A stretch of DNA of 64,000 nt from Umbilicaria muhlenbergii (lineage: Eukaryota > Ascomycota > Lecanoromycetes > Umbilicariales > Umbilicariaceae): the NCBI GenBank assembly GCA_000611775.1, contig KK106981.1, positions 124,001 to 188,000 on the forward strand, written 5' to 3'. Made by a program: the position numbers and the translations under genes. The notes under the pieces were generated by a model. The model made no database searches. It had not been told where the DNA came from and saw nothing but the letters and a program-made list of their open reading frames with translations. Positions 22,781 through 34,836 of the stretch are shown piece by piece (the stretch's first letter is position 1; every line of letters starts with the position of its first letter).

Positions 22781-24532
22781 CTAGTCGGCCTTGTCCTCAA
22801 TCGACGCCTTCTGCAGGTCCACAGTCACGTCAGCAGCGGCATCTTTCTCTTGCGCATGTTCGGCATCAGCGGAAGCATCTCCATTTACTCCCTGGTTGGC
22901 AACGGCAGGCTTCTTGGCCGAGTCACGGGTTCGGCGATTGTTCGATGAGGAAGGCGTTGAATTCTCGGATTCTTTCGCTTCGGCTTCGAGACGGTCGATC
23001 TCCTTTTGGGCTTTCTCGATGTTCTGTAACCGTTAGCTCGGAACTTCATAATAAAGTACAACAGAATAAAGACTTACCTCCTTGGTCTTCTTGTCTTGGT
23101 CCGCCTTCCAGTGCTCAAGTTTGGCCTTTAGCTTTTCAACCACGGATGGTACATCGGATTGGTTCATGGGCGGCTCGACGTTGACCTTTGCTAGTTCCTC
23201 GATCACGCCGATGCTCAAGTTGAACTTCCCTTCCGTGGGCGTCGAGGGAGCAGGTGATTCGGCGTTGCCCTTCTTTCCCTTCTTGCCCTTCTTTCCACCG
23301 GTACCCATGAAGTAGTTTTCTTCGCGGTCTTCCTTCTTCGATACCCTCGTACCCTTGATGTCTGAGGTATCCACGGTACGTTGTGCTTCAGCCGCAAAAC
23401 CACTCGGTCCACGAAGAACTTTCGAAGCGCCAGGAGCTGATGGGTCGAAGTATCGGATTAGCCCCTCTGCTGTTAGGATTTCATCCATATACGCAGGTTC
23501 GCTGGCCTCTTCAAGTTTCTTATCGGCAATCTTTCTTCGCTTCTCTTTTTGGTACGCGTCGCGCTCTGCCTTCTGACGTTCCTGCCTTTGCCGCCACTGC
23601 TCTTGCTCGTAATCCCGGTAAGCGAGTCGTGCCTTGTGAAACTGGTCTTTGATGTCCTTCATTGCAGTGTATTTCTCTTGTTGTTCAGCGTGTAGCTTTG
23701 TCCGCTCATCCCGTAACGCGCTTATGCCTTTGTACGCCTCGTCCTGCTCGGCCTTGATGTCATCTAGTTCCTTTGCGATGGCATTGTACCTTTCGCTCAG
23801 AGCTTTGGCTTCTGGGTTATCCATCCCTTTCCTAAGCTCGGCGATCTGAGCCTTCACATCATCGATACCTTTTTGCGCTTCTTCGAAGCCAGCGAACCCT
23901 TTCCGTTGTTTCCGCAAACTTGAGATTTCTGCGAGGGCCTTCTTCTCGTCCACCAGCTTCATGGTACCCGCATCCACCTGCTTCTCTAACCGCTGGATCT
24001 CCCGGTCGACTTCTTCAACATTCTTGAATGATACTCTACTACGAGCTGTCTTTTGCTCGGCTATACGTGACTTTAATTGAGCATCGAGCGCGTTAACCTT
24101 GTCCTGTATACTACCTCTCGAAGTTTTGAAACCAGACTGCTGCTGCCGTATTGACGCAAGTTCGGCTCGGAGTTCCTGTTGCTTCTTGGCGGTTGGGGAA
24201 TCTTTGCTGGTGGGCTTGGCGACATCAAGTTTGGCCTTGATTGAGTTCTATATAAAACAGATATATCAGTATACTGAGTACAATCAGAAAAGAAACGGGA
24301 CGCCAATCCAAAGACGCTCTTCGTGCATGGTCGTGCGAACAGGCGGGGTGCCGTTAAGCAAACGTACTAGTTTCTCTTGCGCGGCAACGTGCTCCTGCTC
24401 AGCTTTCGCCAAGTCGGTCTTGTACTTCTCTTCATCCGGTTTCTCAGGCCTGGCTTTGTGCTGCTTCTCCACCTCAGGTGTAGGGTTTGAGGTAGATATG
24501 TCGATGGCCGAGGGAGTCCCTACGTCTGCCAT
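22781..24532 (-). CDS. BFR1: Bfr1-like nuclear segregation / mRNA-associated protein
   Basis: Three exons give 525 aa: 24532-24368, 24247-23078 and 23023-22781, with GTACGT and GTAAGT donors. I chose the MADVG start because the upstream in-frame codons are not family-like. The protein is charged and coiled-coil-rich almost throughout (LRAELASIRQQQSGFKTSRG, then FAGFEEAQKGIDDVKAQIAE and long Lys/Glu/Gln helices). It carries the fungal Bfr1 segments RYFDPSAPGASKVLRGPSG and a Lys-rich KKGKKGKKG patch, and it ends in an acidic tail. Yeast Bfr1 (470 aa) binds polyribosome-associated mRNPs and is linked to secretion and chromosome segregation. The gene shares a 299-bp divergent promoter with RPB5. 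Confidence 0.92.
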
Positions 24533-24831
24533 TGGGGGGGATTGATCGTTAATATGACCAGGCTGATGCAACAGAGATGTAACAAATCAAGCTTCACTTG
24601 TACAAGCCGGTGCAGAGGACAGGTATGCTTCTGTAACTGGTTGACTGTGCTACCTTGAAGCAAATCAAAAATTCCCATCGCTTAGAACTGAGGAACTAAC
24701 TGACGGTGGGGAAGATCATCGTCCCTCAGCCTTATCGGAACTTGCCTTCTTTAATCCCTAACATCCCAGTCACTTTTTGCGTCTCCTTCAAAGAAACACC
24801 AAGCTTCCAAACCACCACATCAGCCAGCAAG
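24533..24831. promoter_or_regulatory. Divergent BFR1/RPB5 promoter
   Basis: Only 299 bp separate the two start codons, so both core promoters and leaders must lie here. The part before the RPB5 start is pyrimidine-rich; no named operator is visible. Confidence 0.6.
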
Positions 24832-25685
24832 ATGTCCTCCAGAGAACAAGAGGATTCCAAACTCGCTGCAGACGCCGAGCGTGAGCTCACGCGGCTGTGG
24901 CGCGCATGGCGGACCGTCCACGAGATGTGCCAGGATAGGGTATGCGCCGTCGTCGAAGACCTGTCCCAAGACTCACGCCCTCCTACTAACAAGATCATCT
25001 GCAGGGCTACGAACTAGCAGAAGAAGAAGTACGAATAACGCTCGACGAATTCCGCGAACAATACGCCGACCCTCACGGCGGTCCCGAGTGAGCAACACCT
25101 ACCTCACCCTCACCCTCACCCTATCTTCTCTAATCCCACTAACACCTCGTCTCCCACAGCCGCAAAAAAATGACCTTCTCTGCCCGCCCCACCGCCGCCA
25201 TGATAGAAAAATACTCCGTCCCCCCCACCGCCTCCCACCCGACCCCGCCCCCCCCCAGCATCGGCACGATCTGGGTCGAATTCAGCGCCGACGCCTCGAT
25301 CGGCATAAAGCAAATGCGGACCTTTGCGCAACACATCTCATCACACAACTTCCACACCGGTATCCTGATAACGCAAGCCTCGATCACGCCCGCAGCCTTA
25401 AAAATCGTTCCCGTAGTACTGCCGTCGATAATCGAGACGTTCCAAGAACAGGACCTGCTGGTGAATATTACGCATCATGAATTGGTGCCAAAACATGTGT
25501 TGTTGAGCGCGGAGGAGAAGAGGCGGTTGCTGGAGAGGTATCGGTTGAAGGAGAGTCAGTTGCCGAGGATTCAGACGGGGGATCCGGTGGCGAAGTATTT
25601 GGGGTTGAGGAGGGGGCAGGTCGTGAAGATCATTCGGAAGAGTGAGACGGCGGGGAGGTATGCGAGTTATCGGTGGGCGATATGA
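24832..25685 (+). CDS. RPB5: RNA polymerases I, II and III subunit Rpb5 (RPABC1)
   Basis: Three exons give 238 aa: 24832-24939, 25005-25087 and 25160-25685. The N-terminal jaw domain has [20 protein letters not shown] and [12 protein letters not shown]. The assembly domain is highly conserved, with [57 protein letters not shown] and [18 protein letters not shown] near the C-terminus, matching the yeast protein (215 aa) nearly word for word. It sits in the lower jaw of all three nuclear polymerases. A proline-rich insertion (about residues 83-95) is the only unusual part. The adenine-rich exon 3 start and C-rich segments show no frame problems. Confidence 0.97.
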
Positions 25686-25917
25686 GGTGTGATGGGGATC
25701 TCATAGGGATGTCATGGGTGCTCAGAACTGTTTTGTTTCTGGTGGCCAAGGGCTTTCAGAGTCGTAGGGAAAGCAGCAAAGGCAAAAGCGGAAGCATGGC
25801 GTTCAGGGTGTAAATGGATCATGCTATTTGATATCCCTGCAGTCTAAATAGGGCCTCTATCTCAGCTAGGCGTCAACTGTACAATAAACACCTTCAAACA
25901 CACCACCACAACCACCA

Positions 25918-27822
25918 CTACAATTTCGCCTTCTCCTTAACCTCATCCCTGACCACACCCCCTCTCTCTGCGCTCTTCCCCTGATCCCTCAACACCCTCC
26001 TCAAAATCTTCCCACTCGCACTCTTCGGAATGACATCCACAAACTCCACCTCCGTAATCCACTTATGCCTCACCTTCCTATCCCTTACATACCGAATCAA
26101 CTCCCTCCCCACCTCCTCATCCCCTTTCTTCCCCCCGGCCAAAACAACATACGCCTTGGGCCTCTCCCCCGAATAATCGTCTCGGATGCCCAGTACGGCC
26201 ACATCCTCGACCTTCGGGTGCCCGAGCAGCAAGTCTTCGAGTTCGGCGGGCGCGACCGCGATGCCTTTGACCTTGATCATTTCCTTGATGCGGTCGGTGA
26301 TAGTGACGAGGCCTTCTTCGTCAACGACCGCCTGGTCGCCCGTATGCAGCCAGCCGTCTGCGTCGAAAGTGTCGGCGGTAGCTTTAGGGTTGTTGAGATA
26401 GCCCATAACAATCTGCGGGCCGCGGGCCAGAAGTTCGCCAGGCTGATTGACGCCGAGTTCATTACCGTCCAGGTCGACAATCTTGACTTCGGTGCTAGCG
26501 ACGATAGTGCCGACCGCATGCGCGTATTTATAGTCGTATTTCTCGGGCGGGTGGGCGGTGATGCAGGAGCAGGACTCGGTCATGCCGTAGCCTTGTTTGA
26601 AGCCTGTGTGAGGGAATTTCTTCTGCAGGAGTTGGAGGATCTCTTCGGAGAGGGGAGCGGCGCCTGAGGAGAAGCGGCGGATGTGCGAGAGATCGTATTG
26701 GTCGACGAGAGGGTCTCGGACGAGGCGGATGAGGATGGGTGGGACGAGGAGGAGTTCGCTGAGTTGGTATTTGACGACTGTGTCGAGCATGTCTTTCATG
26801 GTGAAGGCGGGGAGCATGTAGACTTCGGCGTTGAGGAGGACGGGTAGGTGTAGGCTGTGTACTAGGCCGGTGACTGGGTCTTTGTTAGCCATTTGCGGAT
26901 TTCGGGCCTATTTAGGGCGGCCTACTATGGAACGCAGGTAGCACAGCTAGGATCTTTTGGAGATCTGGAGGTGTAAGTTGCTGTACTTGCAGACATTGGG
27001 CTATGACATTCTGATGTGCTATCATCACCTATGCTCTCATCAGTTATCGACTTTTAGGATGCAAGAGACGAGGGAAGCTTACGGCCTTGGGCAAGCCTGT
27101 TGTTCCACTGCTAAAGCTAAGAAAGCCGCAGACATCTTTATTCTTCTTGCCTTTGGGCAACTTGAAGCTATTCACTTGCCCTTCTTCCCCGTAGGCGCTC
27201 CCCGCATCCAGCAACTGTTTCATAGTTGTGAAGCCCTCCATTTCACCCTCGAGGAGGAACACGCGGTCCTGGGGGATTCCAGCATTTTTGGCGGCGGCTG
27301 CTGCGACTTTCATTGACGTGGGCATTGTCATCAGGAACTTGGCATTCGCGGTCTTGAGAGCGTAGGTCATTTCTTCGACATTGTATGCAGGCGATGCGCC
27401 TGAGATCACTCCGCCTAGAGTTACAGCCCTTTATCAGCTGATGCAGGAGATGGACAGCCCATTCGAAGGGGGCATACCAGCCCTTAGAGTTCCTAACATG
27501 GCCACTGGATACCATATTGTATTTGGGCTGAACAGCGCCACTGCATCTCCCTCCTTCAGCCCATGATCTTTGACTAGCGCAGTCGATAAATAAGTGGTGT
27601 ATCTTTCGACTTGGGCATAGCTAATGCGCTCTTGGGTCATAGCATTGGTGTAGCCACGGAGCGATGAGCCCGAATGTTTTCTCAAAGGAGAGTACGGGGA
27701 GTCGAAAAGCCAGTCCCATATTGTCAAGTCGGTCGGTACTGTACCCTGATGTCAACATAGGCAGTTTTGAGCGCCAATCAACAACTTACGGCTTATGTCT
27801 GGCTGTCTTGATTTGAACGGCA
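25918..27822 (-). CDS. 4-coumarate:CoA ligase-like acyl-CoA synthetase, peroxisomal
   Basis: Five exons give 561 aa: 27822-27789, 27738-27478, 27414-27083, 27028-26926 and 26873-25918. The N-terminus MPFKSRQPDIS leads into LTIWDWLFDS. ANL-superfamily motifs are all present: the P-loop LSFSSGTTGLPKAV, QGYGMTES, DGWLHTGD, DRIKEMIKVKGIAVAPAELE and the C-terminal lysine motif PKSASGKILRR. The enzyme adenylates a carboxylate, then forms the CoA thioester. The last three residues are AKL, a consensus PTS1 that predicts peroxisomal import. The start is 385 bp from a divergent 3-hydroxyacyl-CoA dehydrogenase gene, which suggests use in side-chain beta-oxidation of a fatty or phenylpropanoid acid. The exact substrate is not readable. 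Confidence 0.93.
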
Positions 27823-28207
27823 TCTTTGAAACGGGAGAGATTTTGAGGAAGTCTCGCGGCCTATATCATGTCCGGGGGTTGTTACCACCACGAGGATCAC
27901 TCCCCGCTGTATGTCATGTTGAGAGTTCCCACGCCCACTCCGCTCCTCCGTACCAGACCCAAGGCCGAGGCACTGCAGTCTGCAGGGGCTTGTCTTGGAT
28001 TGGCCCATCTTCATTGGGATGCGGAGAAGATAGCGCGGATGCCAAAGATGTGGGGAATGCCTGTTCTTATCTTTAGCGCTTTTTGCCAAGTCTTGACGTG
28101 TTCAACTCCTAATGATTTCTGGGTGACCAGTCATTAAATGTTGATTGCTTGCCAACGCTCGTGTTCCAGTGTTCCCCTGTACGGAGGGCAACTCGATTGT
28201 GGCATCT
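27823..28207. promoter_or_regulatory. Divergent promoter of the ligase/dehydrogenase pair
   Basis: 385 bp between two divergent start codons. Co-regulation is plausible. I see no certain binding site, although CCTCGG-type elements used by fatty-acid regulators (FarA/FarB in Aspergillus) would be worth scanning for. Confidence 0.5.
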
Positions 28208-29146
28208 ATGGAGCAGCATCAGTTCACGCGTGTAACCCTAATCGGTGCCGGCACAATCGGCCTTTCCTTTGCCGCTCTCCACCTTCTGCATTCAACAGAA
28301 TCAAGGCCGATTGAAGTCACCATCTACGACACTCGGCATGACATCGAGGACTACGTGCGCATTACTTTGCCCAAATACTGCTTACAGCAAGCTGGCCGAG
28401 TGCCAATCTGGTTTTCGAATGGGACCCTGAAGATCTCCCATGTTCTTGCCGTCGCCGTCTCAGGGGCACATGTGGTTCAAGAGCAAGGACCCGAGAATAT
28501 AGCCTTCAAAGCATCCATATGGCCTCAAATCGAAGATCACTGCTCGCCGGATTGTCTTTTTTGGAGCTCGACATCAGGTATTCCAGCCTCGGCGCAGTCT
28601 AAGAATATGCGAGATCCAAGTCGGCTGTTGGTTGTGCACCCATACAATCCTCCGCACATCATGCCATTATTAGAAGTGGTACCGTCAGCGTTGACGAAAC
28701 CCGAGCTTGTCACTCGAACAGTCGAGTTCTGGAGGAGCCTCGGTCGGGAGCCGGTGGTCATCAAGAAAGAAGTGACCGGCTTTGTCGCCAATCGACTAGC
28801 TTTTGCCCTATTTCGTGAGGCTATCCACCTTGTAAATTATGGCGTGGCTTCCGTCGAGGACATTGATAAAGTCGTGCAAGCTAGTATGGGTCCGAGATGG
28901 ACCGTTGCTGGGCCCTTCAAAAGCTACCAAGCTGGCGGCGGCCAAGGAGGGTTGGAAGCCTTTTTCAGAAATATTGGTGGCACTGTGCAAGATTGTTGGG
29001 ACGACAGCGGCAAAGTAAATGTAGGCGATGGATGGGAAGAGCAGGTTTTCCATCAAACAAAAGAAGCTTATGGTGTCGTAGACACTGGTGAAAGGGATCG
29101 GCGTACGATGAAGGTACTCAACGCCGTCGCACAAGATTCAGGTTGA
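28208..29146 (+). CDS. 3-hydroxyacyl-CoA dehydrogenase family protein (lambda-crystallin-like)
   Basis: A single exon of 312 aa from the ATG at 28208; an in-frame ATG at 28145 would add 21 residues without family character. The N-terminal NAD-binding Rossmann fold is clear: VTLIGAGTIGLSFAALHLL, then IEVTIYDTR. The stretch CLFWSSTSGIPASAQS holds the conserved Ser region. HPYNPPHIMPLLEVVP contains the catalytic-His signature HPxNPP. The C-terminal helical domain follows with KKEVTGFVANRLAFALFREAIHLV. Length matches short fungal members and L-gulonate/carnitine dehydrogenase relatives. It would oxidise a 3-hydroxyacyl-CoA or similar hydroxy acid. No PTS1 is visible at its C-terminus (QDSG), so a peroxisomal location is not shown. 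Confidence 0.9.
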   Translation: MEQHQFTRVTLIGAGTIGLSFAALHLLHSTESRPIEVTIYDTRHDIEDYVRITLPKYCLQQAGRVPIWFSNGTLKISHVLAVAVSGAHVVQEQGPENIAFKASIWPQIEDHCSPDCLFWSSTSGIPASAQSKNMRDPSRLLVVHPYNPPHIMPLLEVVPSALTKPELVTRTVEFWRSLGREPVVIKKEVTGFVANRLAFALFREAIHLVNYGVASVEDIDKVVQASMGPRWTVAGPFKSYQAGGGQGGLEAFFRNIGGTVQDCWDDSGKVNVGDGWEEQVFHQTKEAYGVVDTGERDRRTMKVLNAVAQDSG

Positions 29147-30554
29147 ACGGGCTTCGATACCACGCTGCGTGGTATGCCTACTTGCAGGTCACCGCGATAC
29201 AAGGAGACGGGGCCTGGCTGTATGGAGGGTATCAGGTACCAAAGACTGCGTAGTGAATGGAGTACAATGCTGGCATGACTTGTTGACAGGGCCGGGCAGC
29301 ATGGACAGGGGCTCGATCGACCGATGCATCATGGTCTGACGAAGGAGACGCCGTCTCACTCACGCCGGCAGCCGGCCATGCAGGACCCTGAAGCTAGTTG
29401 TGGGGACTCTGATTCCCTCGAATACAGCGTGGTTTACGCAGACATACCTCCGCTCAGGCATTCTATTGGGTCGGCGATTTGAACAATCAGGTGAATCCTT
29501 TGAGATAATCATGGCACCAAATCGGCGTGTGATACGGCAGTCCCGGACTTTCGTGGTTCTAGGTCGTTAAAACCGCTTGTCGGGCTGAAGCGCCTTTTCC
29601 TCCTCCTACTGCTCGATCTTGACAATCGGTTGTGCATGCGTCTTACCGAGATCTCACCTCTCGCATCTCGTATCACGCATCTTCCATTGGCAATGCTGCA
29701 TCCTCCGCACCTGCATGTCGCTGCCTTGCTATAAGACATTCCGCATCTTGTGACTTATCACATATTCAATTGGTCAAGGGCACCCAAACCCCTTTATGAA
29801 GCCCGGTTTACTCACACTCCAGATGCTGGCCGTATTCGGTTCCTCCAATTATAGTATTTCTACACAAACGTATTCACGTACCTTACTCCTCTGATATCTC
29901 GGTATCTCCGGCGTACGAGGAACTCCATTGTGTCACCAATGATCATCGACCGCAAAGGTGGACGCATATTTGGACCCGCACCTATGATCAAGCCGCCCAC
30001 AGGGTTTAGTCATAGACGTGAAGATCCTGTGGGACATGTGACACAACGACCAAAACGGACGATGACTGAGTTAATATATCCTTCTCTCAAGCTGAAGTGG
30101 CGTGTCTCCCCTCATCTTTCAAACACTCCACATCTTCTGTGAGACCGATTGAGGTAAATGTGGCGGCCATGCGCGACCAATGGCATCTTGGGTAGTCTCG
30201 ATGGATACTACAGTCCATCCTTCAGTGTCTTGTCGTGCATTCACTAGGTCAAGGCATCTGCGGATGCCAGTCTACTGTAGCCCAGCTCAAAGGGTTGTCT
30301 TCAAGCCAATGTCTCCGCCTTTGATGCGTTCACGCGTCACTTACATGGCTTGAGGTGACTGCTACGCCTCTTGCGATACAAAGCTCAAGGCTGCTTAAGA
30401 ACTTGAAACGTAATAGTACGAATGACTTGTCCTACTCTATACTTTCATCCTACTTCTACCTTGATCTCGACCTATACCCAGCGTTCATCTTACATTTGTT
30501 CAATCTGCAATCTTTCACTGGGTATATGCCAAGCTCCAGAACGTCAACGACATC
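29147..30554. other. Intergenic, no gene seen
   Basis: 1.4 kb between the dehydrogenase and peroxidase genes. Short open frames lack family character. The last 250 bp probably hold the peroxidase promoter and its C/T-rich leader (about 30428-30500). Confidence 0.5.
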
Positions 30555-32497
30555 ATGAAAACGCTAGCCATTATGAGCTGCTTCAGAGCAATTTGTGTAG
30601 GCTTGATTCTCGTATCATTTTGCGGCGTCGTTCCTGCGTTTCCGTTCCTGGCAGGCCAGCCACTGTCTGGTTCCAACGGGCAGGCTAAGCGCCAGACAAC
30701 CGAGACGACATGGTCTCCTTCTCAGCTGGTCGACGTCACTGGCAATCATGCGTTCGCTGCTCCCACCGCAGGTCAAGCGTAAGCCAAAATGAAACGATCC
30801 CACGGTGTGATGCAGCTGACCTTGATGCCTCAAGACGAGGCCCGTGTCCAGGGCAGAACGCGCTGGCCAATCACGGATACATAGATCGCTCTGGTTTTAC
30901 CACCTTGACTGAATGCACGGAGGCCAATGTTCTGGTCTACAATTTCAGCCCCGAATTTGCTGTAGCTCTTTGGTACTTCCCTCCCACAGCGTGTCTTTTG
31001 CGGCGTTTGCTTATAGATCATAGCTTCATGGCACAATTCACCGGTGGTAATCTTCTCGGCTTGACGTGGACCATTGGCAATGACAGCTCTGTGGACTCTA
31101 GCATCATAGAAGCGTGTCCAGCTATCCTTCCGCTTGGGGTTGTGGATCCCCTTGTTTCGTTGGCCGTTTGTGGTTATTTGAATCCCATCACTGACCACGC
31201 TCTTGGGACGCCTGGTTCCGGCCTTGCCCAGACTGTCAACAGCTTTGAGGGTCCACATTCGTAAGTTACAGTCCGCCTTTTGTGTTACCCGCTCGTTGCT
31301 GATTTTGGCTAGAATGTTTCAATGGGACTGGGGTAGTACGTCAATCGTCGCAGGAGACTGATACTGAAAAGTTTGCTCATATCCTCATAGCTGGCAACAA
31401 TGAAGATGCTTCGACAATCGATATGAAAGCTTTTCAAGACTTCTGGAACCGTGCCCTTCGTATGTCGATCCAATCGCCCCGTATCTTTACGTATTGCTTA
31501 CCCTCTGTAGCAAATGGTACTTTTGACGACTATTCGATTTTCAGCGCCCATCACGCTCGTCGTTGGCAAAATTCAGTGGCAACTAACCCTTGCGTGAGTT
31601 TACCACTCTCTTGCTACTTCTTTGTGAATAATAGCTCTGTTTCACGGCTTTCAAGACATGAAAATCCACATCTTATGGAGGTAACAGCTTGTGGTTTCGA
31701 CCGCGGCTAGCATAGCATAATATGTTGACTTGTGTAATCTTATGAAGTTTCTCAACGCCCCGTTTTCCGGCGTCATTGCAGCTCCCGGCGGCCATTCTTT
31801 CGCGTACCGAATGATGGCCAACCATACCCCAACGCATCCGGATGGTACTCTAAGCAAAGCGACATTCGCATCCTGGTTCAGCGTCGGCATCAACAAAGAC
31901 GGTTCTATCTACGGCAAAGGAATGGGTCACGAGCAAATCCCGAACAATTGGTGCGCACTCGTCAGATCAGCAGATGAAAGACCATTAGATTGACAAGCAA
32001 CCTAGGTATCGTCGTTCCCAGCCCTACACCTTATCATACTTCCTCGGGGTCGACTATCCTCCTCTCGTCCAAGCCGAGCCCAGAACCCTCGACATCGGTG
32101 GCAACACCAACGGCGTAAACACCTACACAGGCCTCGATATTGGCAATCTAACCAGCGGGGTCTACAACTCGAAGAACCTTCTCCAAGGCGACAACTTCGC
32201 CTGCTTTTGTAAGTACATAACCGCTTCCCAGGAATACTTCCCATGATGTAGACATGCTCATATATGTTCCTCGTAGACTACCGTCTCCTGCAAGCGAACG
32301 TCAACTGGGAGCTCGGAAACGAAGTCGGCGGCGCCTTGCTCACGTTGGGAGATACGCTCGGCGACGTCTTAGCTGCTGTCTTTGGCAATTTGACGAGTAC
32401 GGGGAGTGTGACGGGGTGTCCGACGTTTCCGAATAATACGATGCATTCGTATACGCAGTATTGTGGTGTGGCGAATCATCCGGGTGCTATTTACTGA
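30555..32497 (+). CDS. Secreted heme-thiolate peroxidase (chloroperoxidase family, peroxidase_2)
   Basis: Seven exons give 499 aa: 30555-30778, 30835-31260, 31313-31332, 31391-31593, 31748-31950, 32006-32208 and 32277-32497. A signal peptide is clear (ICVGLILVSFCGVVPAF), followed by a QAKR processing site. The proximal heme-thiolate motif RGPCPGQNALANHGYI holds the ligand Cys. A conserved acidic/aromatic segment (FEGPHSMFQWDW, then AGNNED) arises only when the 20-nt exon 3 is included. HERIPENW-like HEQIPNNWYRRSQPYTL and several N-glycosylation sites follow. The family oxidises, halogenates or oxygenates small molecules with H2O2 outside the cell or in secondary metabolism. The joins for exons 3-5 are inferred from frame and family continuity, with the 154-nt intron 4 least certain. 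Confidence 0.85.
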
Positions 32498-33870
32498 GAA
32501 CTGAGCATAGTTTTGGACTTTTGCTGGATAATGTCTTGGGGTTTTTGGCGTCGGCATGAAATATCTCTTCCTTATGAACAGATCACTGGTTGCTTTTTCC
32601 ATAGATCGGACTGAAGGATCTGATGTGCTTGACGATGCTGAAGATGTTCATCGCTTTGCAACGTCTTCATCGCTTTGCATCGTCAAGTAGCCGCGCTTTC
32701 TCTTTCACCACCACTTTTTTTGAGGATTCAGCCAGCATTGAGCACAGATTGAAGCCTTTATTCCGCTCAATTTCGAATATTCCATTTAATGCCGCTGATC
32801 GCCATCTCTCCGTGGCAAACCCCTTAATCCCATGCCGTAGCGGCTACATCCCCTTCCCTCCGCCCCGTCCGTTCGCTACAAGCGCGCCTCTCCCGATCAA
32901 CCACATCACCAAAACATGACCACAGCAGCTGAAAGAGCCTCGCTCAGCCCCTTGATAAAGCTTTTGCACCTGTTTCAAGAACCACGATGACGACTACGAC
33001 CGAGCCACAGTGATATTCGTATCGTAGTACATATAAACCCAGAATATTCAACACCCCCACAAACTCTCGTCCCGGTTGATGGTGATTTCCCAATACATAA
33101 GCTTCCTTCACCGCTACCCTATTTACTAGCGGCTAGACCCCTCGATTCCCCCAACCCTCTTCCCTTTCGTCCCTTGCGCAACCTAACATAATGCCTCAAG
33201 ACCAAGGCTACCAGCCCCAACCCCCCCGCGGACCCCAGCCTTCATCCACGGCGTCCCCACCGAGCTGAGCGATCAGAAGAATTCGATATGGAGCTATCGG
33301 CCGCGTGGAGTGGTTGATGCTTGTGAGTGATGTTCACGTCAACTGCAGTGGATGATTGAGGATGAAAGGGTGAGGAGATTGCTAACGGTATGGGGGTGGT
33401 TGGTAGGGTTGTGGAGTTGGTTTTGCCCGATGTGTTTGGCTGATGATGATGATGGGGGGATGAGGAGGAGGAGGGGGTGAGTGGTGTAGGGACTTGGGGG
33501 GTGGGGGAGGGGATAGAGGAAGCGGATTGGGGGTAGGAAAAAGGCGAGGGTAGGTGACTTTATGGGGGATAGGAAAGAGTCGGGGGATGGATTCGGGGGG
33601 GGGGGCGGGAATCGAGGGGAATGGTGGGAGGTTCGGAGGAGAGGGATGTTGAAATGATTGAACGGAGGGAAAGGAGAGTAGAGCCTGTTGGATCTGTCTT
33701 TTTCTTTTTCTGTCTTTTAGTTCAGATATCATGGGGCTTGAATGAAAGATGCTCACGAGAATGAAGGAAAGGAAAAGAAAGATAGCAAACCGCAACCGCC
33801 CCAAAACACCGAAAAAGCAAGTCTTCAAGACCCTCATCACGACGCACATGACACACCGCCACCCCCATTC
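32498..33870. other. Intergenic with G-rich tract, no gene seen
   Basis: 1.37 kb between convergent genes. From about 33380 to 33640 the plus strand is G-rich (many GGGG and GAGG runs). A short ATG frame at 33191 is discussed among the rejected items. Confidence 0.5.
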
Positions 33871-34836
33871 TCACAGCAAATACTCCTCCCCCGTCTCCTT
33901 CGCCAAAACATCAAAAGTCGGCTTCGCACTGAACCAACCCGCCAACTCCGTCCCGACAGTCTTATAAGTAAACGCAGCCTCCTCATGCCCAACCTTGATC
34001 GTCTCCCCCCCTCTCCCCCCCGCCGCCGCATCCGCCATCAACTGCGCATGGCAGCATTTTTCCAGACTCAAGAACCAAAAGACGGCGGATTCGACGGACT
34101 GACCGACGGTGAGGAGGCCGTGGTTTTGCAAAAGCGCGGCTTTGCGGGGGCCGAGGGCGGCGGCGATGTCGCGGCCTTCGGTTTCGGCGAGGACGATGCC
34201 GTTGAAGGTTGTGTAGAGGGCGTGGTCCTATATTCGAATGAGGATTCGCTCAACCGAAAGAAAAAACCGGGGATGGCGGGCATAGACAAGAGGAGGAGAA
34301 GAATACTCTTAACATACATTGTAAAAAGCACAAGAATCCTGAGTAATCACATCCAACTCCCTCCCCAACGCGCAAAACGCGCGCCCGTAAATACTGTGAC
34401 TATGCGCCGCACACAGCACATCCGGCCTCGCCTTATGAATGGCGGAGTGAATCATGAACGCCGCCGCATTCAGCAACCTCACCTCCCCGCCCCCCACCAC
34501 CTTCCCCGAATGGTCGACCTGGATGAGGTCGCTGCGTTTCATGAGGGAAAAAGCGACGCCGAAGGGGTTCACCCAGAAGGTGTGCGGGTCGACAGGGTCG
34601 CGGATGGTGATGTGGCCGGCGACGCCTTCGTCGAAGCCGTATTTGCCGAAGATGCGCAGGGCGGCGGCGAGGCGGCCCTTGAGGTATTCGCGCTCCTCGT
34701 ACTTGTCGGTGAAGGTGGGGGGGCCGGGGAATCTGGGCATCTGCACTTTGGCTTGGGCTTCGGTTAGGCCCGGTTCGAGGGGGGCGATGGTGGAAGGGGT
34801 TTCTTCATCGGGGTGGGTGGCGGATGGAGGGGCCAT
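33871..34836 (-). CDS. Class II aldolase/adducin N-terminal domain protein
   Basis: Two exons give 291 aa: 34836-34318 and 34227-33871, joined by a 90-nt GTATGT..TAG intron. After a low-complexity N-terminus the domain starts at REYLKGRLAAALRIFGKYGF. Metal-binding histidines appear as AAHSHSIYGRAFCALG and, after the intron, LLQNHGLLTVGQSVESA. GVAGHITIRDP is the substrate-phosphate loop and DPHTFWVNPFG follows. Bacterial relatives (L-fuculose-1-phosphate aldolase, ribulose-5-phosphate 4-epimerase) cleave or epimerise sugar phosphates. Fungal members of this length are common and their substrates are unknown. The C-terminus is GEEYLL. The gene is convergent with the peroxidase. Confidence 0.9.

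Noticed and set aside
24533-24571. Upstream in-frame start for BFR1 (13 extra residues)
   Set aside because: The extra residues have no family character and the ATG at 24532 gives the usual MADV start.
33191-33330. Short frame starting MPQDQGYQPQPP, with protein-like FIHGVPTELSD in the next frame
   Set aside because: It would need a one-base change in a C-run and still gives under 50 residues with no family character; too weak to call a gene.
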